From COE1 sp949066965 (GTDB lineage Bacteria; Bacillota; Clostridia; Lachnospirales; Lachnospiraceae), in assembly GCA_949066965.1 (NCBI GenBank), contig CARTDA010000005.1, positions 124,001-188,000 of the forward strand: 64,000 nt of DNA, given 5' to 3'. The notes under the pieces were generated by a model that had not been told where the DNA came from, ran no database searches, and saw only the letters and a program-made list of their open reading frames with translations. This document shows, one piece after another, positions 1 through 8,140 of the stretch; the stretch's first letter is position 1; every line of letters starts with the position of its first letter. Position numbers and translations under genes: made by a program.

Positions 1-103
1 CCTGCGAGTCTGTGAAATACGGCCGGACATTCCGTATGAAAGGATTCGGGCAGGAATATCCGTCAAAGGAGAGCCGACAGGCTAAGTATATGGAGGTAAC
101 ATA
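1..103 (+). promoter_or_regulatory. Upstream leader of rplM, cut by the window edge
   Basis: This stretch contains a hairpin with a 6-bp stem (17-22 with 32-37) and ends in the rplM ribosome site TGGAGGT. A 33-codon open frame from position 3 ends in TAATG overlapping the rplM start, but I do not recognise the peptide and it does not look like the C-terminus of TruA, the usual upstream gene. It may be part of a ribosomal-protein leader, but the 5' side is missing. Confidence 0.3.
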
Positions 104-532
104 ATGAAAACATTTATGGCTAGCCCAGCTACAATTGATAGAAAATGGTATGTAGTAGACGCTACTGGCATGACATTAGGACGTTTGGCATCAGAAGTTG
201 CAAGCGTATTAAGAGGAAAGAAAAAGCCTATTTTCACTCCTCATATTGATACAGGTGATTATGTAATCGTCATCAACGCAGAGAAGATTGCAGTGACAGG
301 CAAAAAGCTGGATCAGAAGATTTATTATCATCACTCAGATTATGTTGGCGGCATGAAAACGGCAACACTGAGAGAGAAATTAAATAAAAAGCCGGAAGAG
401 GTTATCGAGCATGCGGTTAAGGGAATGCTTCCAAAGGGACCTCTGGGACGCGAGATGTATAGGAAACTCTTTGTATATGCAGGACCTGAGCACAAACATG
501 CGGCTCAGAAGCCCGAGACATTGACATTTTAG
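104..532 (+). CDS. rplM: Ribosomal protein uL13
   Basis: This is the 142-residue large-subunit protein L13, an early-assembly protein that binds 23S rRNA. Its length is standard for the family, and characteristic segments are visible: the N-terminal WYVVDATGMTLGRLA motif, then RGKKKPIFTPHIDTGDYVIVIN, and the KGMLPKGPLGR motif near residue 105. The start follows a TGGAGGT ribosome site with good spacing. rpsI follows 30 bases downstream, which is the conserved L13-S9 operon order in Firmicutes. No anomaly is seen. Confidence 0.97.
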   Translation: MKTFMASPATIDRKWYVVDATGMTLGRLASEVASVLRGKKKPIFTPHIDTGDYVIVINAEKIAVTGKKLDQKIYYHHSDYVGGMKTATLREKLNKKPEEVIEHAVKGMLPKGPLGREMYRKLFVYAGPEHKHAAQKPETLTF

Positions 533-562
533 TCAGCGTGATAATAAAGGAGGAAATGAAAA

Positions 563-967
563 ATGGCAAAGGCAGCAAATGCTTCAAGATATTATGGAAC
601 TGGCAGAAGAAAAAAATCCATCGCCAGGGTATATTTGACACCAGGTACAGGCAATATTACAATCAACAAGAGAGGAATTGACGAGTACTTTGGTCTGGAG
701 ACATTAAAGGTTATTGTCCGTCAGCCTCTGGCAGCGACTGATACCGTTGACAAGTTCGATGTGCTTGTAAACGTAAAGGGCGGCGGCTACACAGGACAGG
801 CAGGTGCCATCAGACATGGTATCTCAAGGGCTCTGCTACAGGCAGATGCAGATTACAGGCCTGTACTCAAGAAGGAAGGATTCCTGACACGTGATCCTCG
901 TATGAAGGAGAGAAAGAAGTACGGCTTAAAGGCTGCCCGTCGTGCACCTCAGTTCTCGAAGAGATAA
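563..967 (+). CDS. rpsI: Ribosomal protein uS9
   Basis: This is the small-subunit protein S9 (134 residues). The C-terminal tail of this family reaches the ribosomal P site. Visible hallmarks are YYGTGRRKKSIARVYL near the N-terminus, the GGGYTGQAGAIRHGISRAL segment, LTRDPRMKERKKYG, and the conserved basic C-terminus ending in QFSKR. The ribosome site AGGAGG precedes the ATG. It forms one transcription unit with rplM and is followed by an intrinsic terminator. Confidence 0.97.
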   Translation: MAKAANASRYYGTGRRKKSIARVYLTPGTGNITINKRGIDEYFGLETLKVIVRQPLAATDTVDKFDVLVNVKGGGYTGQAGAIRHGISRALLQADADYRPVLKKEGFLTRDPRMKERKKYGLKAARRAPQFSKR

Positions 968-981
968 TGATAGAAATATGG

Positions 982-1020
982 AAAACCCTTGGAAAGTTAA
1001 AAGATTTCGAGGGTTTTTTA
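982..1020 (+). terminator. Intrinsic terminator after rpsI
   Basis: AAACCCT and AGGGTTT form a stem around an A-rich loop, followed at once by a run of T. It lies 15 bases after the rpsI stop. A member of the modular hairpin repeat family begins directly at the end of the T-tract. Confidence 0.8.
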
Positions 1021-1113
1021 TTATGCACAGCCCCATGCAGGGAAAGTATGCCGCAGAAGCGGCGCATGGGACGCGTGGCGGGGAAGGAGGATGGCTCTTC
1101 CCTACTCGATTTT
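1021..1113 (+). repeat. Modular hairpin repeat, copy 1
   Basis: The copy begins TTATGCACAG next to the terminator T-tract. It has an outer stem CCCATGC/GCATGGG, an inner hairpin CCGC/GCGG, and a second hairpin ending in CCCTACTCGATT. Other copies lie at 6996, 8164, 17284, 30401 and 40877. Confidence 0.75.
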
Positions 1114-1155
1114 TGATACGGATTAAATGAAGTAAGGATAAGAGGAGGACATGGA

Positions 1156-1923
1156 GTGGAGCTGCATTTTAATGAAGCATTAGCCATGGCTTATAAAAGT
1201 CAGCCTCAAAAAATCAGGGTGATGAGTGAACGGTGGGTAGAGGAAAATATGTATTGCCCATGCTGTGGCAAGCTGCATATTAAGAAATTGGAGAATAATA
1301 AGCCAGTATCAGATTTTTACTGCAAAGGCTGTGATGCGGTGTTTGAGTTAAAAAGTAAACAAGGGAAAATAGGGAAAAAGATTATTGATGGCGCTTACAA
1401 AACAATGATTGACAGGATAACAAGCGCTACAAATCCTGAACTATTTGTTCTGAGCTATACAGCCGATTTTAATGTAAAAAAACTTTGTCTTATTCCCAGG
1501 TTTTTTCTGACGCCCCAAGTAATCGAAAAAAGAAAGAAACTTCCGCCAACAGCCAGACGCGCAGGATGGGAAGGATGCAATATTCTATATGAAAAGATTC
1601 CTGATCAGGCAAAGATTGAGGTAATAACAGACGCAAAAGTAAAAGATAAGCTTGATGTTGTTGGGCAATATAATCGAATAAAAAAGTTACAGACGAATAA
1701 TCTTGAAAGCAGGGGATGGATGATCGATGTGCTGAATTGCATAAATGCGATTCCGACAGACAAATTTCTGCTGCGGGAAGTATATGCATATGCAGAAGAA
1801 CTACAACTGAAACATAGTAATAACCACAATGTTGAAGCGAAAATCAGGCAGCAGCTTCAAATATTGCGCGATAAGGGCTTTGTTGAATTCCTGGGCAAGG
1901 GATGTTACAAAAAAATCGTTTAG
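1156..1923 (+). CDS. DpnI-like methyl-directed restriction endonuclease
   Basis: The 255-residue protein resembles DpnI (about 254 residues) along its whole length. DpnI cleaves GATC only when the adenine is N6-methylated. The N-terminus MELHFN is shared, and a zinc-binding set is visible at C34, C37, C56 and C59. The PD-(D/E)XK core is at D53, E64 and K66 (DFYCKGCD...FELKSK). The PTARRAGWEGCNI segment and the C-terminal winged helix (SRGWMIDVLNCI, IRQQLQILRDKG) match the DpnI domain plan. The start is GTG behind GAGGAGG; the ATG five bases upstream is out of frame. No methyltransferase or other restriction gene is adjacent. Its AT-rich codon use differs from the neighbouring ribosomal genes, which suggests acquisition (inference). 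The assignment rests on remembered family sequence rather than a search. Confidence 0.92.
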   Translation: MELHFNEALAMAYKSQPQKIRVMSERWVEENMYCPCCGKLHIKKLENNKPVSDFYCKGCDAVFELKSKQGKIGKKIIDGAYKTMIDRITSATNPELFVLSYTADFNVKKLCLIPRFFLTPQVIEKRKKLPPTARRAGWEGCNILYEKIPDQAKIEVITDAKVKDKLDVVGQYNRIKKLQTNNLESRGWMIDVLNCINAIPTDKFLLREVYAYAEELQLKHSNNHNVEAKIRQQLQILRDKGFVEFLGKGCYKKIV

Positions 1924-2119
1924 CAGACAAAGGAACAGTTACAATTCACATCTACGCCAATTATTATCAAAATATAAGTTATTGAGGTATGAATTATAAC
2001 AGATTTTGCACACAAAATGCTAAAGGGCAAGCATTTTGGCGCATGATTCCCACTACTTTGGCGTGGGTGTGAAAAGTAACAAGGAACAAACTAAGTTTTA
2101 TTTCCTATAAGAATAACAG

Positions 2120-2148
2120 TTGACTTTTGCACTTCAACGTGCTAAAAT
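2120..2148 (+). promoter_or_regulatory. Promoter of the aldolase-SDR-trxB cluster
   Basis: TTGACT (2120-2125) and TAAAAT (2143-2148) are separated by exactly 17 bases, about 70 bases before the aldolase start. The rest of 1924-2219 is AT-rich, with no open frame or other structure I can name. Confidence 0.75.
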
Positions 2149-2219
2149 GTTGAATAATCTGAAAAAGAGGTTTTCGGGATAAAAGGGTTTTTATAAGAAG
2201 AATATAGGAGAACAGGAAA

Positions 2220-3194
2220 ATGAAGGAAATTGTTAGTTTGATGGATTATCGTTCAAGCATCAAGGTTGTTGATGCCACATTAAGGGATGGCGGGCTGGTA
2301 AATGACTTTTACTTTACAGACGCATTTGTCAGGGCACTGTATGAGACAAACGTGAAGGCCGGCGTTGACTATATGGAAATGGGCTATAAGGCATCAAGGG
2401 AAATGTTTGACGAAAGCAAATTTGGCAAGTGGAAATTCTGCCATGATGATGATATCAGGGCGATTGTCGGGGATAATGATACAAACCTGAAAATAGCAGT
2501 AATGGCAGATGTGGGGAGGTGTGATTACAGAAATGACATCATAGACTGCTCAGAGAGCCCGATTGACCTGATTCGCGTGGCAACATACCTGAATACGATA
2601 CCGGCGGCAGTGAATATGATTGAGGATGCAAAGAAAAAAGGGTACGAGGTATGCTGCAACATAATGGCAATATCCAACGGACAGGAAAGTGATTTGCGTG
2701 TTGCACTCGACATCCTTGGAAAAACATCGGTGGATGTATTCTATATTGTCGACAGCTTCGGGTCGCTGTACCCGGAGCAGATAGCGCGTATTGCGGACAC
2801 TTACATGGAGTTTGCGGCAAAGTACGGAAAGCAGCTTGGCATACACGCACATAACAACCAGCAGCTTGCATTTGCCAATACGATTGAGGCGGTCGGGGAC
2901 GGTGTGGACTGGCTGGATGCCACATATTCCGGCATGGGCAGAGGTGCAGGAAACTGCGCGATGGAACTGCTGCTTGGCTTTCTGCGCAATCCAAAGTACA
3001 ATAATTACTATGCAATCCAGTTTATCGAACGATACATGAATAAGCTGAAAGAGGACGGAGTGGTATGGGGATTTGACCTCCAGTACATGATGACAGGGCT
3101 TCTGAACCAGCACCCGCGGACAGCAATCCAGTTTACGAAGGAAAAGCGGACGGATTATTCGGAATTTTATAAAGAAGTAGTTGCCCAGGACTGA
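2220..3194 (+). CDS. DRE-TIM metallolyase (HMGL/hydroxy-oxovalerate aldolase-like)
   Basis: This 324-residue protein belongs to the HMG-CoA lyase/isopropylmalate synthase/4-hydroxy-2-oxovalerate aldolase superfamily of divalent-metal TIM barrels. The DATLRDGG motif (near residue 18) supplies the first metal ligand and catalytic Asp/Arg. The HAHNN segment near residue 218 supplies the metal-binding histidines, and GMGRGAGN near 240 closes the active site. There is no C-terminal dimerisation or regulatory domain of the alpha-isopropylmalate synthase type, so a simple aldolase or lyase is likely. Downstream, past a terminator-like hairpin, are a FabG-like reductase and a thioredoxin reductase. 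Family is clear; substrate is unknown. Such aldolase-SDR pairs suggest assembly and reduction of a small ketone or sugar acid, but this is inference. Confidence 0.75.
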   Translation: MKEIVSLMDYRSSIKVVDATLRDGGLVNDFYFTDAFVRALYETNVKAGVDYMEMGYKASREMFDESKFGKWKFCHDDDIRAIVGDNDTNLKIAVMADVGRCDYRNDIIDCSESPIDLIRVATYLNTIPAAVNMIEDAKKKGYEVCCNIMAISNGQESDLRVALDILGKTSVDVFYIVDSFGSLYPEQIARIADTYMEFAAKYGKQLGIHAHNNQQLAFANTIEAVGDGVDWLDATYSGMGRGAGNCAMELLLGFLRNPKYNNYYAIQFIERYMNKLKEDGVVWGFDLQYMMTGLLNQHPRTAIQFTKEKRTDYSEFYKEVVAQD

Positions 3195-3208
3195 CAAGGG
3201 CAAAACCG

Positions 3209-3250
3209 GTACGAATGCCATGGGAATCTGGGGCGTTCGTACTTGTTTTT
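3209..3250 (+). terminator. Terminator-like hairpin between aldolase and SDR genes
   Basis: GTACGAATGCC pairs with the later GGCGTTCGTAC, and CTTGTTTTTT follows. Intrinsic termination or attenuation is likely, which would make the downstream pair weakly expressed or separately controlled. Confidence 0.6.
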
Positions 3251-3261
3251 TCAGGATGCCA

Positions 3262-3324
3262 TTCACACGGCAAATTTGTGCTTATGTCCAAATTTGCGGT
3301 CTTTGGCAAGAATGGGGGATTAAA
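3262..3324 (+). repeat. RBS-bearing hairpin repeat, copy 1
   Basis: The copy contains the stem GCAAATTTG/CAAATTTGC and then the shared tail CTTTGGCAAGAATGG, which ends in the ribosome site of the SDR gene. Related copies lie at 9588 and 20769; see the finding on this family. Confidence 0.7.
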
Positions 3325-4056
3325 ATGTCGGATGTAAACAGGAAAAGGGCGCTTGTCACAGGTGCATCGAGGGGAATTGGCAAAAGTATCGCGCAGATGC
3401 TTGCATCAGAAGGGTATGATTTGTATCTTACCTGCCATAATAATATAGCGGTGCTGAGAAACTTTGCATCGGAGCTTCAGGAGCTTTATGGCACAAATTG
3501 CAATTGCCATGCTTTTCCAATCTGCGATGAAGAGAAGGTTGCTAAAATGTTTGAGGATATTCCGTATCTCGACCTTCTTGTAAATAATGCAGGGATTTCT
3601 TATATCGGCCTGCTGACAGACATGTCATTTCAGGAATGGCGTGAGGTGATTGACACAAATTTAAATGCCTGCTTTCTGACATGCAGGTATGCCGTTCCGG
3701 GGATGGTGCACAGGCATTGTGGAAAAATTATAAACATTTCTTCCGTATGGGGAACGGTCGGGGCATCAATGGAAGTTGCATATTCGGCATCAAAGGGAGG
3801 GATGAATGCATTTACCCGCGCGCTGGCAAAGGAGCTTGCGCCAAGCAACATACAGGTAAATGCAATCGCCTGTGGGGCAATTGACACGGACATGAATCGC
3901 TGCCTTGGGAAAGAGGACATAGAGGCGCTCATACAGGAAATACCGGCTGACCGAATGGGAAGCCCGGGTGAGGTAGCGGAGCTGGTAAGGTATCTGAGTG
4001 CTGGAAACGCGTATCTGACAGGACAAGTAATCACATTGGATGGAGGTTGGACATAA
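3325..4056 (+). CDS. FabG-like short-chain dehydrogenase/reductase
   Basis: This is a 243-residue classical SDR using NAD(P)H. The Rossmann motif TGASRGIG lies near residue 11. NNAG is at about 85, the catalytic Ser is in NISSVWG, and Tyr and Lys are in YSASKGG (YxxxK). The typical C-terminus LTGQVITLDGGW is present. The start chosen is the ATG after GGGGGAT; an upstream in-frame extension is repeat sequence and is not likely to be coding. The stop overlaps the next start (TAATG), so translation with trxB is coupled. Function: reduction of a 3-oxo compound. It resembles 3-oxoacyl-ACP reductases, but no other fatty-acid genes are nearby, so a role with the upstream aldolase is more likely (inference). 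Confidence 0.85.
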   Translation: MSDVNRKRALVTGASRGIGKSIAQMLASEGYDLYLTCHNNIAVLRNFASELQELYGTNCNCHAFPICDEEKVAKMFEDIPYLDLLVNNAGISYIGLLTDMSFQEWREVIDTNLNACFLTCRYAVPGMVHRHCGKIINISSVWGTVGASMEVAYSASKGGMNAFTRALAKELAPSNIQVNAIACGAIDTDMNRCLGKEDIEALIQEIPADRMGSPGEVAELVRYLSAGNAYLTGQVITLDGGWT

Positions 4057-4982
4057 TGGGACAAAATAGGTATGATGTATTAATTATTGGTTCAGGACCG
4101 GCAGGGCTGGGAGCTGCCATTTATGCAGTGCGCGCTGGACTGAGGACGGCGGTGATTGACAGGAGCCCTGTCAGTGGCGGACAGGTTCTGACAACATATG
4201 AAGTCGACAACTATTTAGGGTTTCCGGGTCTTAGCGGAAGTGAACTGTCTGATAAGTTCAGGATGCATGCGGATAATCTGGGGGTTTCGTTTATCACCGC
4301 GGACGTGCAGGGGGTAGAGAATGCTGCCAGTGAAAAAATAGTCCATACGGCGGAAGGGGATTTTGTGGCGAATGCCGTCATACTCGCGACAGGGGCATCG
4401 CATTCCAAACTTGGCGTGCCAGGGGAGGAAAAACTCTCGGGCATGGGGGTTTCGTATTGCGCCACATGCGACGGTGCGTTTTTCAGGAATCGGACTGTTG
4501 CGGTGGTAGGCGGCGGGGATGTTGCCGTGGAGGATGCAGTGTTCCTTGCAGGCATCTGTAAAAAAGTATACCTCATTCACCGGAGGGATAAACTCAGGGC
4601 AGCCGACAGCCTTCAGAAAAAACTGTTATCGCTTGAAAATGTGGAAGTCATCTGGAACAGTGAAGTAAAGGAAATTGCAGGGGAGGATATTGTGGAGGGC
4701 GTCAGCGTCTATAACAATGTAAGCAAGACACAAAGCAGCCTTGCAGTCAATGGCGTATTTATTGCCGTTGGGATTGTGCCGAACACAAAAATGTTTCAGG
4801 GGATGGTTGAAATGGATGAAAAAGGTTATATTCTTGCTGACGAAACATGTGTGACATCCCAGAAAGGCATTTTTGCAGCTGGGGATATTCGGAAAAAAAC
4901 GATGCGTCAGATTATTACGGCAGTAGCAGACGGTGCCAATGCGGTTTACTCCGTGCAAAATTATTTCATGGAACAGGCGTAA
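4056..4982 (+). CDS. Thioredoxin reductase family flavoprotein
   Basis: This 308-residue FAD/NAD(P)H pyridine nucleotide-disulfide oxidoreductase has the length of low-molecular-weight TrxB. The FAD site GSGPAG is near residue 11, the redox-active CATC lies in SYCATCDGAFF near residue 135, the NAD(P)H site GGGDVA is near 153, and the C-terminal FAD segment GIFAAGDI is near 274. The start is the ATG of TAATG, eight bases behind GGAGGT; an in-frame start nine bases earlier lacks spacing. No thioredoxin gene is adjacent, so it may serve a general pool or the cluster's own reductive step. About 350 bases of AT-rich sequence follow, holding the promoter of the next gene and nothing else I can identify. 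Confidence 0.9.
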   Translation: MGQNRYDVLIIGSGPAGLGAAIYAVRAGLRTAVIDRSPVSGGQVLTTYEVDNYLGFPGLSGSELSDKFRMHADNLGVSFITADVQGVENAASEKIVHTAEGDFVANAVILATGASHSKLGVPGEEKLSGMGVSYCATCDGAFFRNRTVAVVGGGDVAVEDAVFLAGICKKVYLIHRRDKLRAADSLQKKLLSLENVEVIWNSEVKEIAGEDIVEGVSVYNNVSKTQSSLAVNGVFIAVGIVPNTKMFQGMVEMDEKGYILADETCVTSQKGIFAAGDIRKKTMRQIITAVADGANAVYSVQNYFMEQA

Positions 4983-5175
4983 GAAAAGGACGCTCAAAGA
5001 AAATAAATATTGAAAATATTATAAATTTAATAAATGATTAAAAATGAGACAAATATAGTAGAAAATGACAAAAAAGGTTAGATGTGAAGGGCGATTTCGT
5101 ATATTTTATACGGTTAAGGGGTGCCATAGGTCGTATATTGGGCTTTTAAGATGCATATGTGTGCAAAAACACGAC

Positions 5176-5204
5176 TTGACATTTAATGCAAAATGTGATA
5201 ATTT
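5176..5204 (+). promoter_or_regulatory. Promoter of the NlpC/P60 gene
   Basis: TTGACA at 5176-5181 is followed by GATAAT at 5197-5202 (15-base spacing), or alternatively TAATTT with 17 bases. It gives a leader of about 120 bases to the NlpC/P60 gene at 5331. Confidence 0.6.
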
Positions 5205-5330
5205 ATTTCATGGGCGTAACAAATTTGTAATAATTAGTGAAAAATTGAAACATTACAGGTAACTTTCAGTAATAGATTCGTTACCGTTACAGGAAGAAAT
5301 GATATGTACCACATTTTGGAGGATTAGATT

Positions 5331-6956
5331 ATGAACAAGTACGGCATGAAGGTTGCGGCGTGTGCCCTTGCGGGGTCGCTTTCGTTATCTGGATATCAAA
5401 CGACACTTGAGTCAAAGATTCATAATGCATCAGATGTACCTGCGGCAGGCGTTGCAGTTGTGCTGGATGAGAGCAGTACCATACAGGATCTTCAGGTGGA
5501 GGTCGTTCAGAATATAGCTTATCTGGAAAGTGCATCAGGGCTACAGCCCAATATTGTACTGGCATCTGAGAAAGTAGCGCTGGCAGAAACACCGACGAAT
5601 GTCATGAAAGTCAATGCCATGACTGCAAGCGTATCGACAGAGATTGTGCAGGAGATGAGCGAGACGCTTGACGAGGAAGAGTCGGAAGCTTCTACAGCTG
5701 GTTCCGAGGAAAGTGCAGAGACAGTTGTGGAGGATGCCGAGGAGGAGTCCGCACAGCAGGGAACAACAGAACAGGAAACAGAAAAGCCGACAGAAATTGT
5801 GACGGAAGAAACAAGCAGCGTGGAAGAGACAACAGAGTCAGGGGAAACGTCCGAGCCGGACACTGATGATGACTTTCAGACGAGTGCAGGGTTTTCTGCC
5901 ACAGATACATATGAGGATGTAGAGACAGAGGAAGCAGCCGAGGACGAGACTGAAACAGAGACTGAGACCGAAACGCAGGAGGATGCGCAGGATTTTTCTG
6001 GTCTTGTCATTGCACGGGTAAGCAATTACGTTAATGTAAGAAGCATGCCGAGCGAGGAAAGTGAAATTGTCGGAAAGCTCTATGATAAGTCTGTTGGTGA
6101 ATTTATCGAGGAGAAAGACGGATGGTATAAGATTGTATCAGGCAACTGTACCGGATATGTAAAAGGTGAGTACTGCGTAGTAGGCGAGGAAGCAGAAGCG
6201 CTTGCAAAAGAAGTAGGAACTACATATGCGATTGTCAATACTACGACACTTAAGGTTCGTCAGGAGGCAAGCACAGAATCTCCGGTACTCGGACTTGTTC
6301 CGATTCAGGAAGAGCTGGTGGTGGTTGAAGAGCTTGACGGATGGGTTAAGATAGCCATTGAAGAAGGCGACGGATATGTCTCAAGAGATTACGTAAACCT
6401 CAGGACAGATTTTGTACATGCGGAGTCAAAAGAGGAAGAGGAGGCAAGACTTGCCAAAGAGGCAAAGGCGCGTGAAGAGGCAAGGGCGGCAGCAAGGGCA
6501 ACAGAGACAGCAAGGGCGCAGAGCCAGGCAGAGCTTCAGGCACAGAAATCAGAGGCAAATCAGGCAACAATCAATACTGCGAGAAGTACAGCAGCTTCAT
6601 CAGAGGGCAGTGAAATCGGTAAATCCGTAATTAATTATGCGACTCAGTTTGTTGGAAATCCATATGTTTATGGCGGTTCAAGCCTTACAAACGGCACAGA
6701 CTGCTCCGGATTTGTCATGAGTGTGTACTCGAACTTTGGCGTAAGCCTGCCGCATTCATCTTCTGCCTTGAGAAGCCAGGGGTATGAAGTGGGCGGTCTT
6801 GAGAATGCGCAGCCGGGTGACATTGTATGCTATTCCGGTCATGTCGGACTGTATGTTGGAAACGGTCAGATTGTTCATGCAAGTACCTCTAAGACAGGCA
6901 TTATTGTTTCAAATGCATCATATCGAAAGATTTTAGCTGTAAGAAGAATTTTCTAA
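5331..6956 (+). CDS. Secreted SH3b-SH3b-NlpC/P60 cell-wall hydrolase
   Basis: The 541-residue protein has an N-terminal hydrophobic signal segment (residues 1-22, no lipobox cysteine). A long Glu/Thr-rich acidic linker spans about 100-220. Two bacterial SH3 domains follow (about 225-285 and 297-362, each with an NVRS/KVRQ start and GYV motif). A Glu/Ala/Arg-rich helical spacer covers about 365-425, and a C-terminal NlpC/P60 papain-like domain follows. The catalytic Cys458 lies in DCSGF, with His504 in GHVGLYVG and His516 in IVHAS. The family cleaves D-Glu-diaminopimelate bonds in peptidoglycan stem peptides, acting outside the membrane with SH3b domains binding the wall. It is monocistronic, with its own promoter and terminator. 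Confidence 0.93.
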   Translation: MNKYGMKVAACALAGSLSLSGYQTTLESKIHNASDVPAAGVAVVLDESSTIQDLQVEVVQNIAYLESASGLQPNIVLASEKVALAETPTNVMKVNAMTASVSTEIVQEMSETLDEEESEASTAGSEESAETVVEDAEEESAQQGTTEQETEKPTEIVTEETSSVEETTESGETSEPDTDDDFQTSAGFSATDTYEDVETEEAAEDETETETETETQEDAQDFSGLVIARVSNYVNVRSMPSEESEIVGKLYDKSVGEFIEEKDGWYKIVSGNCTGYVKGEYCVVGEEAEALAKEVGTTYAIVNTTTLKVRQEASTESPVLGLVPIQEELVVVEELDGWVKIAIEEGDGYVSRDYVNLRTDFVHAESKEEEEARLAKEAKAREEARAAARATETARAQSQAELQAQKSEANQATINTARSTAASSEGSEIGKSVINYATQFVGNPYVYGGSSLTNGTDCSGFVMSVYSNFGVSLPHSSSALRSQGYEVGGLENAQPGDIVCYSGHVGLYVGNGQIVHASTSKTGIIVSNASYRKILAVRRIF

Positions 6957-6963
6957 GCTGTGT

Positions 6964-6994
6964 AAGGTGGATAACAGGTTTATCCACCTTTTAT
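6964..6994 (+). terminator. Intrinsic terminator after the NlpC/P60 gene
   Basis: AAGGTGGATAA and TTATCCACCTT form a perfect 11-bp stem around a 5-base loop, followed by TTTA. Confidence 0.9.
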
Positions 6995-6995
6995 T

Positions 6996-7056
6996 ACGGA
7001 CACGGATGCGGAAAGGAAATATGCCGCTAAGGCGGCATATGGGGGCTGCATTTTCC
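6996..7056 (+). repeat. Modular hairpin repeat, partial copy
   Basis: The shared core GCGGAAAGGAAATATG and the inner hairpin GCCGC/GCGGC are present, just after a terminator. The outer stem and the second hairpin are degraded or missing. Confidence 0.55.
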
Positions 7057-7150
7057 GCCGTGGCGCATGTTTTTTTTGACAGGGTACAAGACATTGATGT
7101 TGTGTGATTTTAAGGCAGAAAAATAGGTAGGGAAAAAGTGCACAAAAAAA

Positions 7151-7298
7151 TGTGGATGCGGGATTATGACACAACAGTCATTTTTTTATATGTTCACATT
7201 TTATCCACATAAAAAAAGGGAATGGAGCTTGAAAAATCGAGTTATACACCGATTTATCCACAATATCCACAGAAATGAACAGGCTTTCTTGTGGAAAA
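7151..7298 (+). promoter_or_regulatory. Cluster of DnaA-box-like nonamers
   Basis: TTATCCACA occurs at 7201-7209 and 7254-7262. ATATCCACA abuts the second at 7263-7271. TTATACACC is at 7242-7250, and inverted TGTGGAAAA is at 7290-7298. A weaker TGTGGATGC is at 7151. An AT-rich tract follows to about 7500. No dnaA or dnaN is in the window, so an origin is not claimed. Confidence 0.45.
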
Positions 7299-7465
7299 AT
7301 GGAAACGAAAAACAAACGGCAGTTTTGTGAAAAAAGTAAAAAATGTGTTTTGGCTGCAAAACTTGCGATAAAGTCATTGACAGAAGAAAACGGAAAGCAA
7401 ATGTTGAAATATATCAAAAAAACAGGAAAAGAAATTAAAAATTTAATAATATTCCACAAAAAATA

Positions 7466-7493
7466 TTGAAAAAATATATGGGTGTGTTATAAT
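7466..7493 (+). promoter_or_regulatory. Promoter of hpf
   Basis: TTGAAA (7466-7471), a 16-base spacer and TATAAT (7488-7493) precede a leader of about 85 bases. The leader contains a possible hairpin (TTATTCG with CGGATAA). Confidence 0.8.
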
Positions 7494-7587
7494 CAATATA
7501 CAATTAGCTGATTATTCGAGGCCGCCATACAGGTGCCGGATAATAGCCAGTTATAATTGTCAATAAGTACGAAGGGATGTGGACATA

Positions 7588-8121
7588 ATGAAATTTATTA
7601 TCAGCGGTAAGAACATTGACGTTACGCCCGGTTTAAGGGCAGCAGTTGAGGACAAAATTGGCAAGCTTGAGAAATATTTCACGCCAGAAACGGAGGTACA
7701 TGCAACACTTAGTGTTGAAAAAGAGAGACAGAAAATAGAGGTCACCATTCCTGTGAAGGGAAATATCATTCGTTCGGAGCAGGTAAGCAATGATATGTAT
7801 GTATCAGTCGACCTTGCGGCGGAAGTGATAGAACGGCAGTTAAAGAAATATAAGAACAAATTCAGGGCAGACCAGCAGGCAGGCGCAGCCAGCCTGCGGA
7901 CAGACTTTATAGAGAAGGATATCGAGGTGGAGGACGAGGAGGTTCGGATTGTCCGCACCAAGAAATTTGACATCAAGCCGATGTATGCGGAGGACGCGTG
8001 CGTCCAGATGGAACTTCTCGGACATGATTTCTTTGTCTTCTGCAATGCGGAGACAGATGAGGTCAATGTGGTTTATAAGCGCAAGGGAAACACGTATGGA
8101 CTGATAGAACCAGAAAATTAA
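7588..8121 (+). CDS. hpf: Long ribosome hibernation promoting factor
   Basis: This 177-residue HPF of the long type has an N-terminal S30AE/YfiA domain (about 1-100: KFIISGKNIDVTPGLRAAVEDKIGKLEKYF) that binds the decoding region of the 30S subunit. A charged linker leads to the C-terminal dimerisation domain (about 120-177: IVRTKKFDIKPMYAEDACVQMELLGHDFFVF), which joins two ribosomes into 100S dimers. The ATG at 7588 follows GAAGGGA; a GTG nine bases upstream is in frame but poorly placed. It is monocistronic, with a strong sigma-A type promoter and a perfect terminator. Confidence 0.93.
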   Translation: MKFIISGKNIDVTPGLRAAVEDKIGKLEKYFTPETEVHATLSVEKERQKIEVTIPVKGNIIRSEQVSNDMYVSVDLAAEVIERQLKKYKNKFRADQQAGAASLRTDFIEKDIEVEDEEVRIVRTKKFDIKPMYAEDACVQMELLGHDFFVFCNAETDEVNVVYKRKGNTYGLIEPEN

Positions 8122-8140
8122 TGAAACAGGAAAAGCGGGA

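Noticed and set aside
942..1130. 62-codon plus-strand frame after rpsI
   Set aside because: It spans the rpsI end, the terminator and a hairpin repeat; no ribosome site or protein-like composition.
7151..7500. Chromosomal replication origin
   Set aside because: There are several DnaA-box-like nonamers, but no dnaA, dnaN, rpmH or gyr genes nearby and no skew analysis possible, so only a box cluster is reported.
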